Assembly: GCA_003427395.1 (NCBI GenBank)
Contig: BFEA01000165.1
Location: forward strand, 1,836,036 to 1,883,527
Reading direction: 5' to 3'
Source: Chara braunii
Lineage: Eukaryota; Streptophyta; Charophyceae; Charales; Characeae
Length of the DNA: 47,492 nt
Position numbers and translations under genes: made by a program
The notes under the pieces: generated by a model
Seen by the model: only the letters and a program-made list of their open reading frames with translations
What the model was told of the DNA's origin: nothing
Databases searched by the model: none
Shown: positions 1 to 10,387 of the stretch, in pieces
How the letters are laid out: the number at the start of each line of letters is the position of its first letter
Numbering within the stretch: position 1 is the stretch's first letter

Positions 1-235
1 AGAATAGGTCTGTGGGACCAGCACCACGGCCCAGCGCAGTTGGTACACCCTCGACTCTTGAGAGAATAGGCCTGTGGGACCAGCACCACGGCCCAACGCA
101 GTTGGTACACCCTCGAACTGCTAAGAGAATAGGCCTGTGGGACCACCACCAAGGCCCAGCGCAGTTGGTACACCCGCGGACTGTTGAAAACAGGTCTGTG
201 GGAACAGCCCTTGGGCCTAGCTCAGTTGGTACGCC
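1..235 (+). repeat. Tandem ~62-bp repeat with tRNA 5'-half-like motif
   Basis: Nearly four head-to-tail units, each with AATAGGYCTGTGGGACCA followed by GGCCCAGCGCAGTTGGTACA. The AGCGCAGTTGGTA core resembles a Pol III A box, and the last unit grades into a better tRNA-like sequence. The inverted counterpart is at 11735-11950. Confidence 0.7.
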
Positions 236-283
236 CCCCCTGACTGTGGAAATGCAGATCGGAGTTCAAAACCAGGTACTAAC
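212..283 (+). pseudogene. tRNA-like sequence (A and B boxes)
   Basis: TAGCTCAGTTGG at 218-229 fits the A-box consensus, and AGTTCAAAACC at 263-273 is one change from a B box. The spacing is right for a tRNA. The acceptor ends (GGGCCTA and AGGTACT) do not pair well, so this is probably a tRNA-derived SINE head or tRNA pseudogene rather than a working tRNA. Confidence 0.5.
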
Positions 284-333
284 AAATCAACAGACCAGCC
301 AGTCTGCAAAGTTCCGAGGTGGGACTGTGACTT

Positions 334-415
334 GTCCTTCGGGACATCTGTTAAAAATTGGAACGATACAGAGAAGACTAGCATGGTCCCTGTGCAGGGA
401 CAACAAGCATGAATT
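334..415 (+). pseudogene. U6 snRNA-like segment (left arm)
   Basis: The sequence begins GTCCTTCGGGACATC and continues through AATTGGAACGATACAGAGAA and a CTAGCATGG/CCCTG stretch, in the order found in U6 snRNA (5' stem-loop, ACAGAG-like box, AGC region). Similarity decays after the GCAGGGACAACAAGCA part, so the 3' portion is degenerate. It lies about 60 bp downstream of the tRNA-like sequence, which suggests a tRNA/U6 chimera. No upstream U6 promoter was recognised. Confidence 0.65.
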
Positions 416-920
416 TCCCTTTCTCTGCTCCTGCTATTTGACGCTGAGGGCGCACCCACACCAAATTTATTATTATTAATACTATTACTATTATCTATAC
501 TTATACCTGTGATTGCAGCCAGGTACATGTCAAATAGGTTGTAACTACGACCACATGCATTAGAGATAAGTGGTAGTGTAACAACGGGGTAAGAATCCCA
601 CCGAGGTGGATTTTGGGGATCTTTTCTGGGGTTAGTCCTCGAAGGACGTTTCTCAATGCACTCCCTACTGTCGGATGAACCCGGTAGTAGATTGCAGGCT
701 GGTTCATTGCAGACTCAGAAAGAGCGGCCTGACCAGACTGTGTACTGTAAAGTTGCATGGTCAACAGTTTACAAAGAGAGAGTTCATTTTTGGGTGGATT
801 GTTGTCGGGCCGCTGCGCTATTTGATAGAGGGAAGAAGAAATATGAGGCAACGAAGAAGAAGGAAAACTTGGTGAAAACGACGAGGGAGAAGAAGGAGGT
901 AAAGGAGGAAAGGCGCATAA

Positions 921-1371
921 CTCATTCATTCCTCGATGGAATCGAGTGAGGTGAAATCCTAGACTAAGGTTTCCTAACAGGGCGAGCTGGAATCTGGATT
1001 TAGATTAAGCAGAGAGTTAGTAGGTAACAAGTTAGAATAGAAATCGCGTGCGCGGAGTAGACGAAGGGAGGAGAAAAGTGAAACGAGAAAATGGTGTATC
1101 TCGCTCATTTCTTGGTGAAATTGGGCGAGTGAGGACTCTAAATGTAGGTTTTGAGGCATTTTGAATTGATTGGTTGTGCGGCTTGTGCCAGATTCCGAGT
1201 TTGGTGAACGGTATGGGCGCTACGAGACAGGGAGGCTGCGCGACTACTATATTTTTGAATATGAGGGTGTATCTTCCCTTGTCCTAGTGGAAGATGCATT
1301 TTCTTTTCTGCACGCTGAAGAGTAGCAGTCATTCCACTACTGCAGCTCGCCCCCCCCCCCCTCGTGGAAAT
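921..1371 (+). repeat. Hairpin modules in left arm
   Basis: Stem-loops occur at 921-950 (CTCATTC.../...GAGTGAG), 1100-1129 (CTCGCTCATTTC/GAAATTGGGCGAG), 1271-1295 (ATCTTCC/GGAAGAT) and 1333-1371 (TTCCAC/GTGGAA). The first three are about 175 bp apart, as in the LTRs of E1 and E2. The intervening sequence also carries the same GTTAGTA and GCGCGGAGT motifs as those LTRs. Confidence 0.55.
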
Positions 1372-1625
1372 CATCCTCATTCCATTGGTTGATTGGCTTC
1401 CCGTTGACCTTGTTCGTTCTCGGTCACGACTACGGTGAAGTTCGGAATGAGGGTGACATGAACCTGGTTGAAGTTTCAACCAAGTGCGTTGAAGGTGGGC
1501 AGGGGAAGAGAGAGAGATAGAGCTGCTTTGCTTGAAGGGCTGCATCATTATCTGCACAGACCAGACACTGAGTGAACCTGGCCCTTGGATTGGTCGAGCG
1601 CATTGAGAAGAAAGGAGATCGAAGT

Positions 1626-2142
1626 GAAAGGAGAAGGATGGGAAAGACAACGAAGGCCACAAAGACAACGAGGGAGAGAGAGAGAGGAGAACATGAGAAG
1701 GCGTACCTGGCAGAAGGCAGGGCGACCGACGACAGCGGATAGTTCCACACTCTAGTGGAAGATTTATCCTCATTTTTCACATTTGGCATGTAATGGGGCA
1801 TGACCCATAGTCACGTGCCTCAACTCGATATCATCAACAAGGTCGCGTGGCTTGCCTTCGTTATCCTTACTGATGTAAGATCGGCAAGGAGGTTGTCTTC
1901 GTGACTACTCCCGAGTTGTTCGTCGTGCTACTGCCAACAGAATCATTGTCGTTGTCCGCTGCTCGTCCGAAGCCTTCGTTGCTAGGTGCTGACCATACTC
2001 GTTTATGTGTGTTTTCTGATATTATTTTGAGTTCTCATTCTTCCCTCATTCAATTGCCCCTGTCTTTGCTCAAGTCAATCAGTCTTATTTTCTGCATTAT
2101 TCTTGCTTGATGATTGCCTTCGTGGATGTTTTGTCACAGTTC
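1626..2142. other. Non-coding stretch between left arm and gypsy unit 2
   Basis: No gene is supported here. It begins purine-rich and contains the hairpin TTCCAC-actcta-GTGGAA at 1743-1760, of the same type as in the left arm. The remainder up to the stop of the pol tail is T-rich without recognisable signals. Confidence 0.5.
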
Positions 2143-3068
2143 TCAAAATCGGATTGACATAATTGAAGCACGCATAGCCTCCTCTAGCGTTTGGACGTCT
2201 CTTCCCTCAACAAATGTGCGGAGATCACTCAGCACCTCTCTCAGTGCATCGTGATCCATCTGTCTGTCGCAACCCAACTCAAAGGATCGAATGGCAACTC
2301 TCCTCGTGTAATCCTGAACCTGCTCTGTCGCTTGTCGAGCTGCTGCGAGGCCACTAACAATATAGGTCCTCTGCAAGGTTAAGTCGTCATCCAGTACCCT
2401 GAGCCCACCAGTGGTCTGATCAACCGGCAAGTGCGGTTTCGCGGTCTGGCCCAATTGCTCAAAAGCCAACCAACCTGGAAAATGTAATGATGGCATCTGT
2501 CCTATCTCCTCGACTAGCCATGCATCCCTCCTGACAAGCTCGTGACCTATCGGCCCTCGAGACTCCGGCAAGCTCTCCTCCTCATGAGTCGGAGATGCGT
2601 CCTGGGTATGCTCCGTGCCTGCCTCAGTGTGCCCCTTCGTACTGGCCTTAGCCTGATCACCATCTTATCGTGGAGTTCCCCAAAGTCTAGTGGTGACGTC
2701 TCCACTCGCTGGGTCTGCATGTCCTCCGTGAGACCCTCTCTATCTAGCCCCAAAACCTCGGCCTCAACTCGCTCTGTCTCCATGTCCATGGGCGAGGGTT
2801 GGGATACTTCCTGTCGCATCTGCATCCTAGGAGACTCCATGTCATATAGCTGGGCAGTCAATGAACCCTCAGTCTCAGTTGGCTGCTCAGCCAATCGACT
2901 CTCGATCAGTAACGACGATCCGTCCAATGATGAGGGTCCCATCGCACCTCTCTCACCATCCTCCACTGCCGGCTCTGACCGAGACTGGACCCTCTGCCCA
3001 TCATGCCCTAGCTCATCATGCATGGACGTCGTCTCTTGCGGCCACTCAGGCTGACGCTCCTCGTGCTC
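2143..3068 (-). pseudogene. C-terminal tail of gypsy unit 2, no known domain
   Basis: The frame of the RNase H part continues in phase past an in-frame TAG at 3069-3071 into an E/D/Q/S-rich stretch, down to about 2550. A frameshift around 2550-2571 then leads into a second open frame ending at 2143. The final part looks helical and charged (for example the segment LREVLSDLRTFVEGRDVQ). Integrase would be expected after RNase H, but no HHCC zinc site or DDE motif is present. It may be an extra 3' domain of this lineage or a captured ORF; its function is unknown. Confidence 0.5.
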
Positions 3069-4668
3069 CTACATCGGTACTAAAGTGGCAGGCTCTATCA
3101 TAAGCGGTAGCTCCCTTTGTGGGAGATCTAATGCCATGTCCCGTGTATCTCTCCATCGATAAGGCCTCTCTGATGCAGTATTAGGAACCACTCCCTCCAT
3201 GGTATCTGTCTCTGTAGGCCGGGCCGAAGCAATCGTCAACACAAGCTGTGGGGTAGCCTCCTCCCCATCCTGTCTGATCATAGGCTGAGCACCCTCATCC
3301 ACATCAGGCGCACCTCTAGGATCACAACCGCTGATCCCTACTTCAGCCGGGCATGTCTCTGGTACTGGTGATGTCCCAATCTCAGGGATAGATGAATCGT
3401 CGTGCCTCTGAGATCCTATCGGTAAGGTCTCCTCCCCCAAATGGTCGTGGTCAGGGCGCCGGGATAAGGCATTTGCGACCCGATTAGTCTCACCCTTGAT
3501 GTGCTCAGTGGTGAAACTAAACTCGGATAGGTCGCGCCACCAGCTAGCCTGTCGAGGAGTGAACTTCGATTTTGTCAGAAAAGCCTGGACAACAGAGTTG
3601 TCCGTACGCACCGTGAATGGTGCCCCGTGCAGGTAGTGACGCCAGTGCCGAGCGGCATAAACTACTGCGAGAATCTCACGTTCATCAGCAGTGTAGTTTA
3701 TCTCGGCGGGCAGGAGCTGACGGGAGTAGAATGATATCGGACAATCACCTGAGCGAGACTCGACAGTGTCATCCTCGACGATGGTAGGAGAATAGTCAAT
3801 AGAAGGTTCGTCGGTAGCTAGACGAGTATGCGTCAGTCGGAAAGCAGTGGTAGGGGTAGGTGATGGGAAGCGAGGGATACGAGGATGAAAGGAATCAGGA
3901 GAGGAGGGGAAGATCTGAGAAAGCATTAATCCTACGGCAAAGTCTGACGCATCGGTGGTAAGGATAAAAGGGCAATCAAAATCGGGTAGGTGAAGAACCG
4001 GTGCGCATGTCACCGCCTTTTTTAGGGCGCGGAAGGCGTCCTCGTGGAGGGGTGTCCAAGCCCAGGGTGGGTTCTTCCGGAGGAGGGTGGAGGTAAGGAC
4101 GTAGGAATACCTAGCGTATCTCTGGATGAAATTACTATAGTAGCTAGTAAGGCCTAGGAAGCTGCGAAGGTGCTTGGCGGATGTAGGGACGGGCCAGTCC
4201 GCAATAGCAGTGATCTTCGCGTCGTCCATGTGGAGACCCTGGTCAGACACGTAGTGTCTTAAGAAATTCACTTTGTGCTGGGCAAAGCGGCACTTGCTCA
4301 GCTTGGCGTAGAAGCCATGTCTGCGCAAGTGGTCAAGGACGTCGCGGAGGTGTCTGAGGTGCTCCTCAAGGGTACGACTGTAGATCAGGATATCGTCGAG
4401 GTAGACGAGAACGTACTGCTCCAGGATGTCCCTAAAGATGTCGTTCATCGCCCTCTGGAAGGTAGCGGGTGCGTTGGTGAGGCCGAATGGCATCACAGTG
4501 AACTCGTAGTGGCCGAAGCGCGATCGGAACGCTGTTTTCGGCTGGTCGGCTGCAGCGACGTGGATCTGATGGTAACCGCTACGAAGATCAATCTTCGTAA
4601 AGAAGCGGTTGCCTGCTAGGCGGTCAAACAGCTCATCGGAACGAGGCATGGGGTAGTTGTTCTTAACC
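3069..4668 (-). pseudogene. Reverse transcriptase-RNase H of gypsy unit 2, N-terminally deleted
   Basis: The ORF enters RT just before the palm motif FFTKIDLRSGYHQI. It contains FGLTNAPATFQ and the catalytic YLDD box (LVYLDDILIY), then the connection domain. RNase H follows with TTDAS, the DEREIL glutamate and RTDN, but the last acidic position reads VANALSR where VADALSR is usual, so one catalytic aspartate is Asn. Upstream, a gag-type sequence joins straight onto the VKNNYPMP stretch near 4668, showing a deletion of protease and the RT fingers. In life it would copy element RNA into cDNA; this copy should be inactive. Confidence 0.85.
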
Positions 4669-5548
4669 GTGTATCATATGTGGGGAGCACCTTCCCAACA
4701 TCACTAGCCAGCACCTGATCCCTCTCCTTCAAATCATCCCCTCGATCCTGATGTCCTCTGCGCCTGCCTGTCCTAGGCCTGCGTGGAATCTCTGGCTGCT
4801 CACTCTCTCTCTGCTGCTGTCGCAATCGCCCCTCATCATCCTCATCCCTGAGCTCCGGGATGTAATCCCCAACCTCTCTGCGCAGCCTGCGTCGTCTGTC
4901 AGCGGTGAACGCCCCTCTAAGCGTCGCTATAAGCTCCGCCCAAGCCTGCACTGTGTGACATGACACTCACCTCATGTCTAAGATTTGGGACAATCCAATG
5001 TCGTACCTGCCTAACCCTCTGTGCCTCAGTCCATCTTTGCCCATCCCCAAAAATGACGAAAACCTCAAGGAACTCGTTCAAGTTAGCCCCGTCAAACCGC
5101 ATGGGCTTACCCTGTCGATTTATAAGCTGAGGCTGCAATCTCAGCATCTGCCTGGCGAACTGCCTCCAATCCAATGACTCTCTCAGGATATGAGCCACAC
5201 GCTCCTCATAGCTGCCAGTACCCAGACCCTCTCAGTCATCTGAGCAAAATCTAACTGAAGAATCCAAACCTGCCTAACTAAGCCGTCCAAAAATGGAAAT
5301 ACATGTCCACCCCCGTAACGGAATGGGTCCAGTATCAAAGACGTGGCTAGTCCCTCATCCTCCTGTCCTGCCATCCTCCCGCCCCTCCAAATAATAGCCA
5401 ACTTCGAAAAGCCAACCCTGCACAAATAAGAAGGACGGACGATAGAGGAAACAGAAGTAAGCACAGGAGAGGAATGAGGAATTTCTATACTGACTGACCC
5501 AAGCAGATCTCTCATACCCTCAGACGACTGACCTGACTGACTAACCAA
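4669..5548 (-). pseudogene. Gag-like region of gypsy unit 2
   Basis: Three overlapping minus-strand frames (5548-5183, 5198-4917, 4966-4670) form one gag-like sequence broken by frameshifts near 5190 and 4960. The middle part, with NLNEFLEVFVIFGDGQRW and a downstream WIVPNLRHEV, has the helical look of a retrotransposon gag domain. The last part is Arg/Glu-rich with runs such as RRRRLRREV. No CCHC knuckle was seen; it may have gone with the deletion that joins gag to RT. Gag would form the particle that packages element RNA. Confidence 0.55.
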
Positions 5549-5675
5549 AACTCATACGAAGACCTATCTAAATACTAGCACACAATTCTATCCTATTACT
5601 AATGCAGAGTACCATGTAGTAAGACGAGGAATCAAATTTTATTTCTACTCACGGTGTTTTTCCATTGCCCTTACC

Positions 5676-7023
5676 TTAGTCTCGTGCTTTGAACTTTTTC
5701 AGTTTCGAACCAGAGACCCAATCTCTCCACGGCGTGCCGTTAAGCTCTTCAATTTCATATGCTCCATGCTGCCCACACTGTCTAATGCGATACGGGCCTA
5801 ATCACCGCTTGTCCAACTTGCGCGAACACTGTTTTTCTAGCGACGAATCGTATAATAGCACTAAATCTCCAACTTCCAGTGGCTTCTTCCTGACTCGTGG
5901 GAGGAGATCCTACCTCTCCTTATCCTCTAGCCGACTGTCGGTTATCCGATCTGCCGCTTCCTGGACTCCTCTCTTCTGCGATGCCAACTTGTCTGGCCCG
6001 CAAATCCAGCAATTCCTCAAAGGACAATGTGATTTTCATATCCTGCCTCCTCCACGTCTTCAGAAAGCTCTCTATCGGGAGTGTGGCATGCCTTCCATAC
6101 CATAGCGTTGCTAGCGCGTACCTAGTGGATCTCTTAATCGTAATATTTTCGACGAAGAATGTTGCGCGCACATACTTAGGTCACTGATTCTCCCTGCCGT
6201 TCGTCCATTTCGCCAGTAGATTCGTGATGGTGGTATGCCCTCTCTCAACTGGAGCATTCGCCTGCGGATGTGCCCTAGTCGTGTAGCTGGCTTGTACGCC
6301 GTATTCTTGCAACAAGGTTCGCACCTCTCTACAAGTGAACTCTGACCCCCTGTCCATCACGAATTCATCTACGAAAGGATATCTCAGAAAATACTCGGAG
6401 ATGCACAAAATCAATGTTTCGCCCATCTTACTGCGAATGGCTCGCCCATCAACAAACCCCGTAAGATTGTCCCGCGCATCGAAGATCTAATTGTAGTCGC
6501 CCACTCCTTGAGGCATTGCCAGTAGGTCCAGATAGACCACTGCTCCTGCATCTCGCACAATCCGTGGGTGCAATGGCTCCTTGTACACAGTTGACGCCCT
6601 TATTTGACATGAAACGCACGACTCGCAGTACTTGCGAATCATCTCGCTCATTCCTTCCCAGTAGGAAAGTTCTCGCGTCTTTGCATATGTCAAGGCGAAT
6701 GCTCTATGACCGCCTTGGGGTCCGTCATGAAGTGCGACTATAACGTCTATCTGACGATTTCGGTCGTAGATCGCCCTCCTCGGGTTGCCAACCTCGTTTT
6801 TGATGAAAAGGTGTCCATCCCGGACTAAAAAGCGAGGTCGCATCTCGAGTACCTTCTTAGTTGCCTTTCTCTCCCTGATCTCACATGAGAGAAGCAAACC
6901 TAATTCACGGTATACGCCTTCCTACTCATCTGCGCGAAAAGCCTTCGTTATCTCTCCTTCCTCGAACTCGTTCTCTTCCATATCTCTCACAGGGTCTCGA
7001 CTCCCTTTTCCATCCTCGTGCAC
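5676..7023 (-). pseudogene. Integrase of gypsy unit 1
   Basis: The frame continues from RNase H through in-frame stops at 7024-7026, 6922-6924, 6487-6489 and 6181-6183. An HHCC zinc-binding domain (LHDGPQGGH... CESCVSC) lies at about 6780-6600. The catalytic core shows VYLDLLAMP, VMDRGSEF and HPQANAPVE; the second Asp and the Glu are separated by 35 residues, the DD35E spacing. After another frameshift a C-terminal segment (LGPYRI, TPWRDWVSGS) ends at a stop at 5676-5678, with a further TGA at 5802-5804. The domain would insert cDNA into host DNA; this copy is dead. Confidence 0.85.
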
Positions 7024-7866
7024 TTAGACAATTGAGTTGACAAGGAAACTGACATCCGCCACATACTTCGCGTGCGTGTCGAGTGAGTAGGCTCCACTCT
7101 CAATGACCAATGAATCTTCTCCTAACTGAAAGGTCTCAGTAAATGCAAGCTTTGCCATCCACTCAACCTTCTTCCCTCCCCAAGGATCCTCCTCCACGAA
7201 GTCCTTGAGGACTATATCTGCTCGCTTTACGTACCCGGCATGAGCAAGAAAAACAGACTGCCCTTGCACAATGACTCCACTGACCCCAACGACATGCACA
7301 TTGATGTGGAGCTTCACATCTTCCTTTTCATCGAGGAATGCATCTATCGGAGGAATATCCTCATTAGCTTCATCGCCGGACTTATCCCAATTGATCCGAC
7401 TAAGCCCGTCAGCCCGATTCTTATTCCCAGGTATGCGTTCCAACTCAAAGTCAAACATCCACACATATATGAGCCATCTGGCAATAGTTGGGTCTGACGG
7501 TGCGTAGTTCTTTAATGAACCGGCCAATGCGGTCGGATCGACTCTCAGCACAAACCTCCTTCCGAAACGGTAGTTGCGGAACACCCTTAGACAGTGGAGA
7601 ACTGCAAGTGTCTCCCGCTTGAACTGTGAGTAGTTTCTCTCAGTGTCATTCAAGGTTCGACTCTCGAACCTAAAAGGCCTCTCCTCACCATTTACATCAG
7701 CTTGGATCAGAATGCCGCCCAGAGCTGTAGGCCCTGCATCAGTCTCTACGATGAAAAGATGTTTTGGCGTTGCTTCAAAGTCAGGAACTCCCAATACCAG
7801 ACCACCTTCTCTGAACTCCCTTTTCAAACTACGTACAACACCTTCCTGCTTCTCATCCCATTCTCA
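7024..7866 (-). pseudogene. RNase H domain of gypsy unit 1
   Basis: The open frame shows the gypsy RNase H signature: VETDAGPTALGG with the first Asp, FKRETLAVLHCL with the Glu, FVLRVDPTAL with the second Asp, and GNKNRADGLSR with the last Asp. All four acidic positions remain. A TGA at 7864-7866 interrupts the connection to RT in a Glu/Trp-rich stretch, and a TAA at 7024-7026 separates it from integrase. The C-terminal 120 residues are a linker of unknown role. The domain would degrade the RNA strand during reverse transcription. Confidence 0.85.
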
Positions 7867-9094
7867 TTCTTGATCTTTCCTGACAAGCTTCCTCAACTGT
7901 TCTGTCTTCTCAGCGAACTTCTTGATGAAAACTCGCCAAAAGTCAAATGTCCCCAGGAAGCTATGAATTTCACTAACAGATTCGAATGGCACCGGCCATT
8001 CGAGTATCTTGTTAGTTTTCTTGATGTCAGGGTGACGACCGCTCTCGTTACATACGAAGCCTAATATGGTTGCCTCCGCATACAGTGTTTCGACTTCAGT
8101 CCACTCACAGTAAGGTTGTAATCCCTCAGAATGTCAAGAATCCAAGCAATATCTTGTATATGATCCCAGACGAATTTCCTTACCCCAAGCATAACCTCCG
8201 TCTCATCCTTCTTCTTTCGCCCTTTCACGGTCAAATCATCAATGTATGGTTGCATAAGATGTGGACTAACCGTCTGCATAACGCGAACCATATGCCTTTG
8301 GACCATCGCCACAACATTCGTACAACCCTGCGGCGCCACGTTCATATGGATCAACCTCCTTGGTGTGTGCATCGCAGTTATAGGCCTGTCAGGCGGATAC
8401 ACCGGGAACTGATCGTACCCTGAGTACAGGTCTATCAAGGAAATGGTAGGCCGCCCGGCACAGGATTCTGACAGTGCATCTGCGTTCGGCAAACCTCCCG
8501 CATCTCGTATCGTTACTGCATTCAGGCGTTGAAGGTCTTGTACCCACCTCAGGGTACCGTTCGGCTTGATAAAGCAAAACCATGGCAATGCGTAAGGCCC
8601 ACTTGAGTGGTCGGCTACATGAGAATGAATTTTGTCATCCAAGTAGTCGACTACTCTTCATTCCTCTGCCGGATTGGAGTAGCGTGACCCTCGCAAGTTC
8701 CATGGTACATGAGGCACAATGTGGATCGGAATCATTGGAACTTTATCCACATCGAGGTGTCCATGCTCATTATCGTCAAACGCATATACGCGATGCCGCT
8801 CCTTCATTACCTCTACCATAAGGGTTTTTTCTTGTGGCGTGAGGAATCCTGACTCTCTTATTATCAGGTCCCCTTCGGTCCTCTCATTGATACGGCACGG
8901 CCCATGTTCTGCATCCTTCTTCATTTGCCGTATCAGTTCACGTTCCTGCTCATAGTAGAACTCTTCTTCCACAGTTATGAGGACAGGAACGGGGTAACTC
9001 TTCTCAGTCACGCGCTTGTACCTCCTTTTGGAGCCCTGCTTAAGCCCACCCCTAAAAAAGGCTGACTTGCAGCACGGCTCTGGGGTACCCCTGG
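7867..9094 (-). pseudogene. Reverse transcriptase of gypsy unit 1
   Basis: The region starts with a linker (9011-8660) leading to the pre-RT segment ending PWNLRGSRYSNPAEE. An in-frame TGA at 8658-8660 follows, then the fingers and palm (WFCFIKPNGTLRWVQDLQRL, SLIDLYSGYDQF) and the catalytic box YIDDLTVKG. About one base is missing near 8071; the next frame carries the thumb/connection (ILGFVC, HSFLGTFDFWRVF) down to 7867. Motif order and spacing are those of Ty3/gypsy RTs. With a stop and a frameshift it cannot make active enzyme. Confidence 0.85.
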
Positions 9095-9796
9095 TTATCT
9101 TGTCCTTGCCGGCAACCGATACACGAGCTCCACTTCTCCCTCGCCGGAATCTTCCACTATTCTCTCTCTCAAAGCCTGTACAGCAATGGGATCCGCCATC
9201 CCATATGACGACACTGTCTCCATTGCGTCATTGATGCTGGTTAGGCTTAAGCACACCTCGCCAGTAGGCTCACATTCCTCTTCATCCTCGCCCGTTAATC
9301 TCCTCCTCTTCCATTCAGATTCCTCAAAGGTATAGGAACCTGGGTTTGACCTATTCCTCAAGCTACGAGGCCCTGTATTGTTACAGGTGAGAATCCCGTA
9401 GTTGCCGCAAACTGGATCACTTAGGATGACGTACATTGTGCCGTCATGCTTGTTAAGTATCATTGATTCAGTGCGGCAAAGGAATGACCTTCCCAGCAGG
9501 AGAGGATGGTCCAAATCGGGCATAACGAAGAAGCATGACCGCACCTTCACTTTCCCGATTTCAATCACCACATTCGACGCCGTCCCAGTAAAAGGATTCT
9601 TCCCGCTTGTGCCATAGAGGAAGTCTGAGTCCACTCGATCAATCTTCATTCCTAAGCGGAGTGCGTAAGATTCCTGGATGATATTCATCTCCACTCCTGT
9701 GTCCAGCATCCCACTACACGGCTTACCCTTTATATTCAAATTCACGCTCCAGGTCCCTACCGATTTCCAATCCATTTTCATCCCAGAAACCGATCA
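9095..9796 (-). pseudogene. Retroviral-type aspartic protease of gypsy unit 1
   Basis: The active-site motif MLDTGVEMN has the catalytic DTG at residues 27-29 of the open segment. About 65 residues later comes DLDHPLLLGRSFL, the hydrophobic-hydrophobic-Gly motif that closes the retropepsin fold. An acidic linker rich in E/R follows, ending at a stop at 9095. The frame is the same as the upstream gag/linker ORF, separated by TGA codons at 9827-9829 and 9794-9796. The protease would cut the gag-pol polyprotein. Confidence 0.8.
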
Positions 9797-10387
9797 GTGA
9801 GCCTCTGCTGGAATGAGATCTCCCAATCACACACTTGCTACCCTCCTTTGAGAGAGTCGCGTTTTGAATCCTTCCCTAAGCTTAGGCGCAGAGGAGAGGA
9901 TATCCTTTAAGTTAAGCAGGTCATTATGCCCTTCCAGAAGCCTATCAACCAAGGCTTCAATATCCAGACCATCTTCTGATGGTACCTCATACTTTTGCTT
10001 CCGCGAGCCTTCTCTTTTTGTCGCTCTTTCTGGCCTATCTTCCGGCTTTCTTTTCTTTGCGCGTTGAGCAACTTGCTCTTTCTCTTCTTTCCTTAACCGC
10101 TCATCTTCCTCATCCTCCTTGCCTTCGTCCCCCACGTCGATAGCTGACTCCTCCTCCCGTGGCTGACTTTCGCTCGGAGGTTCCTGACTGCTACTGAGAT
10201 CTCCTTTTTTATACTGCTTGCGGGAATGTGGGTTGCCCTCGAGGAGGTCGGAATGTAATGCCAGATCGTGGGGTTGACCTAAAGGTCTGACAAGCCGGTT
10301 TGACACTCGATGGCCGCGTCTCTGGCCGGTTTGACTTCGATCTTCTTTTTTCTCAATGCGCTCGACCAATCCAAGGGTCAGGTTCAC
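9797..10387 (-). pseudogene. Gag C-terminal/linker region of gypsy unit 1
   Basis: An ORF of 186 codons is highly charged in its middle (runs such as EDEEDERLRKEEKEQ). It ends with a conserved-looking segment, LDIEALVDRLLEGHNDLL and SAPKLREGFKTRLS, which I recall between gag and protease in related green-algal elements; this was not checked. The first 18 or so residues are encoded in the right inverted arm, so the true gag N-terminus is probably missing. It ends at a TGA (9827-9829), beyond which the frame continues into protease. Confidence 0.6.

Larger units (their letters stand above)
1..1625 (+). repeat. Left inverted arm
   Basis: This stretch is the reverse complement of about 10334-11950, apart from scattered substitutions and small indels. 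Similarity stops at the inner edge just after the bases GATCGAAGT (about 1625; mirrored from 10334). It contains the tRNA-like array, the U6-like segment, a purine-rich run at 825-915 and hairpins near 921, 1100, 1271 and 1333. No convincing gene was seen; the open frames here are not protein-like. Confidence 0.75.
2143..5548 (-). mobile_element. Gypsy unit 2: internally deleted Ty3/gypsy element
   Basis: Reading leftwards on the minus strand, gag-like frames (5548-4670) run directly into the middle of a reverse transcriptase (4669), followed by RNase H and a non-integrase tail. Protease, the RT N-terminal fingers and integrase are absent. It starts about 130 bp downstream of the integrase end of gypsy unit 1 in the same orientation. 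No LTR was recognised at either side, so it is a broken, immobile copy. Confidence 0.7.
5676..10387 (-). mobile_element. Gypsy unit 1: near-complete, decayed Ty3/gypsy coding region
   Basis: On the minus strand the domain order is gag/linker, aspartic protease, RT, RNase H, integrase with HHCC zinc site, DDE core and C-terminal tail, which is Ty3/gypsy order. Reading frames shift near 9095, 8071 and between 5920 and 5866; otherwise the breaks are single in-frame stops. Several stops sit where Trp or Arg is expected, consistent with G-to-A or C-to-T decay. Its gag start lies in the right inverted arm, and no LTRs are visible. An intact relative could supply enzymes to E1 and E2. Confidence 0.8.
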
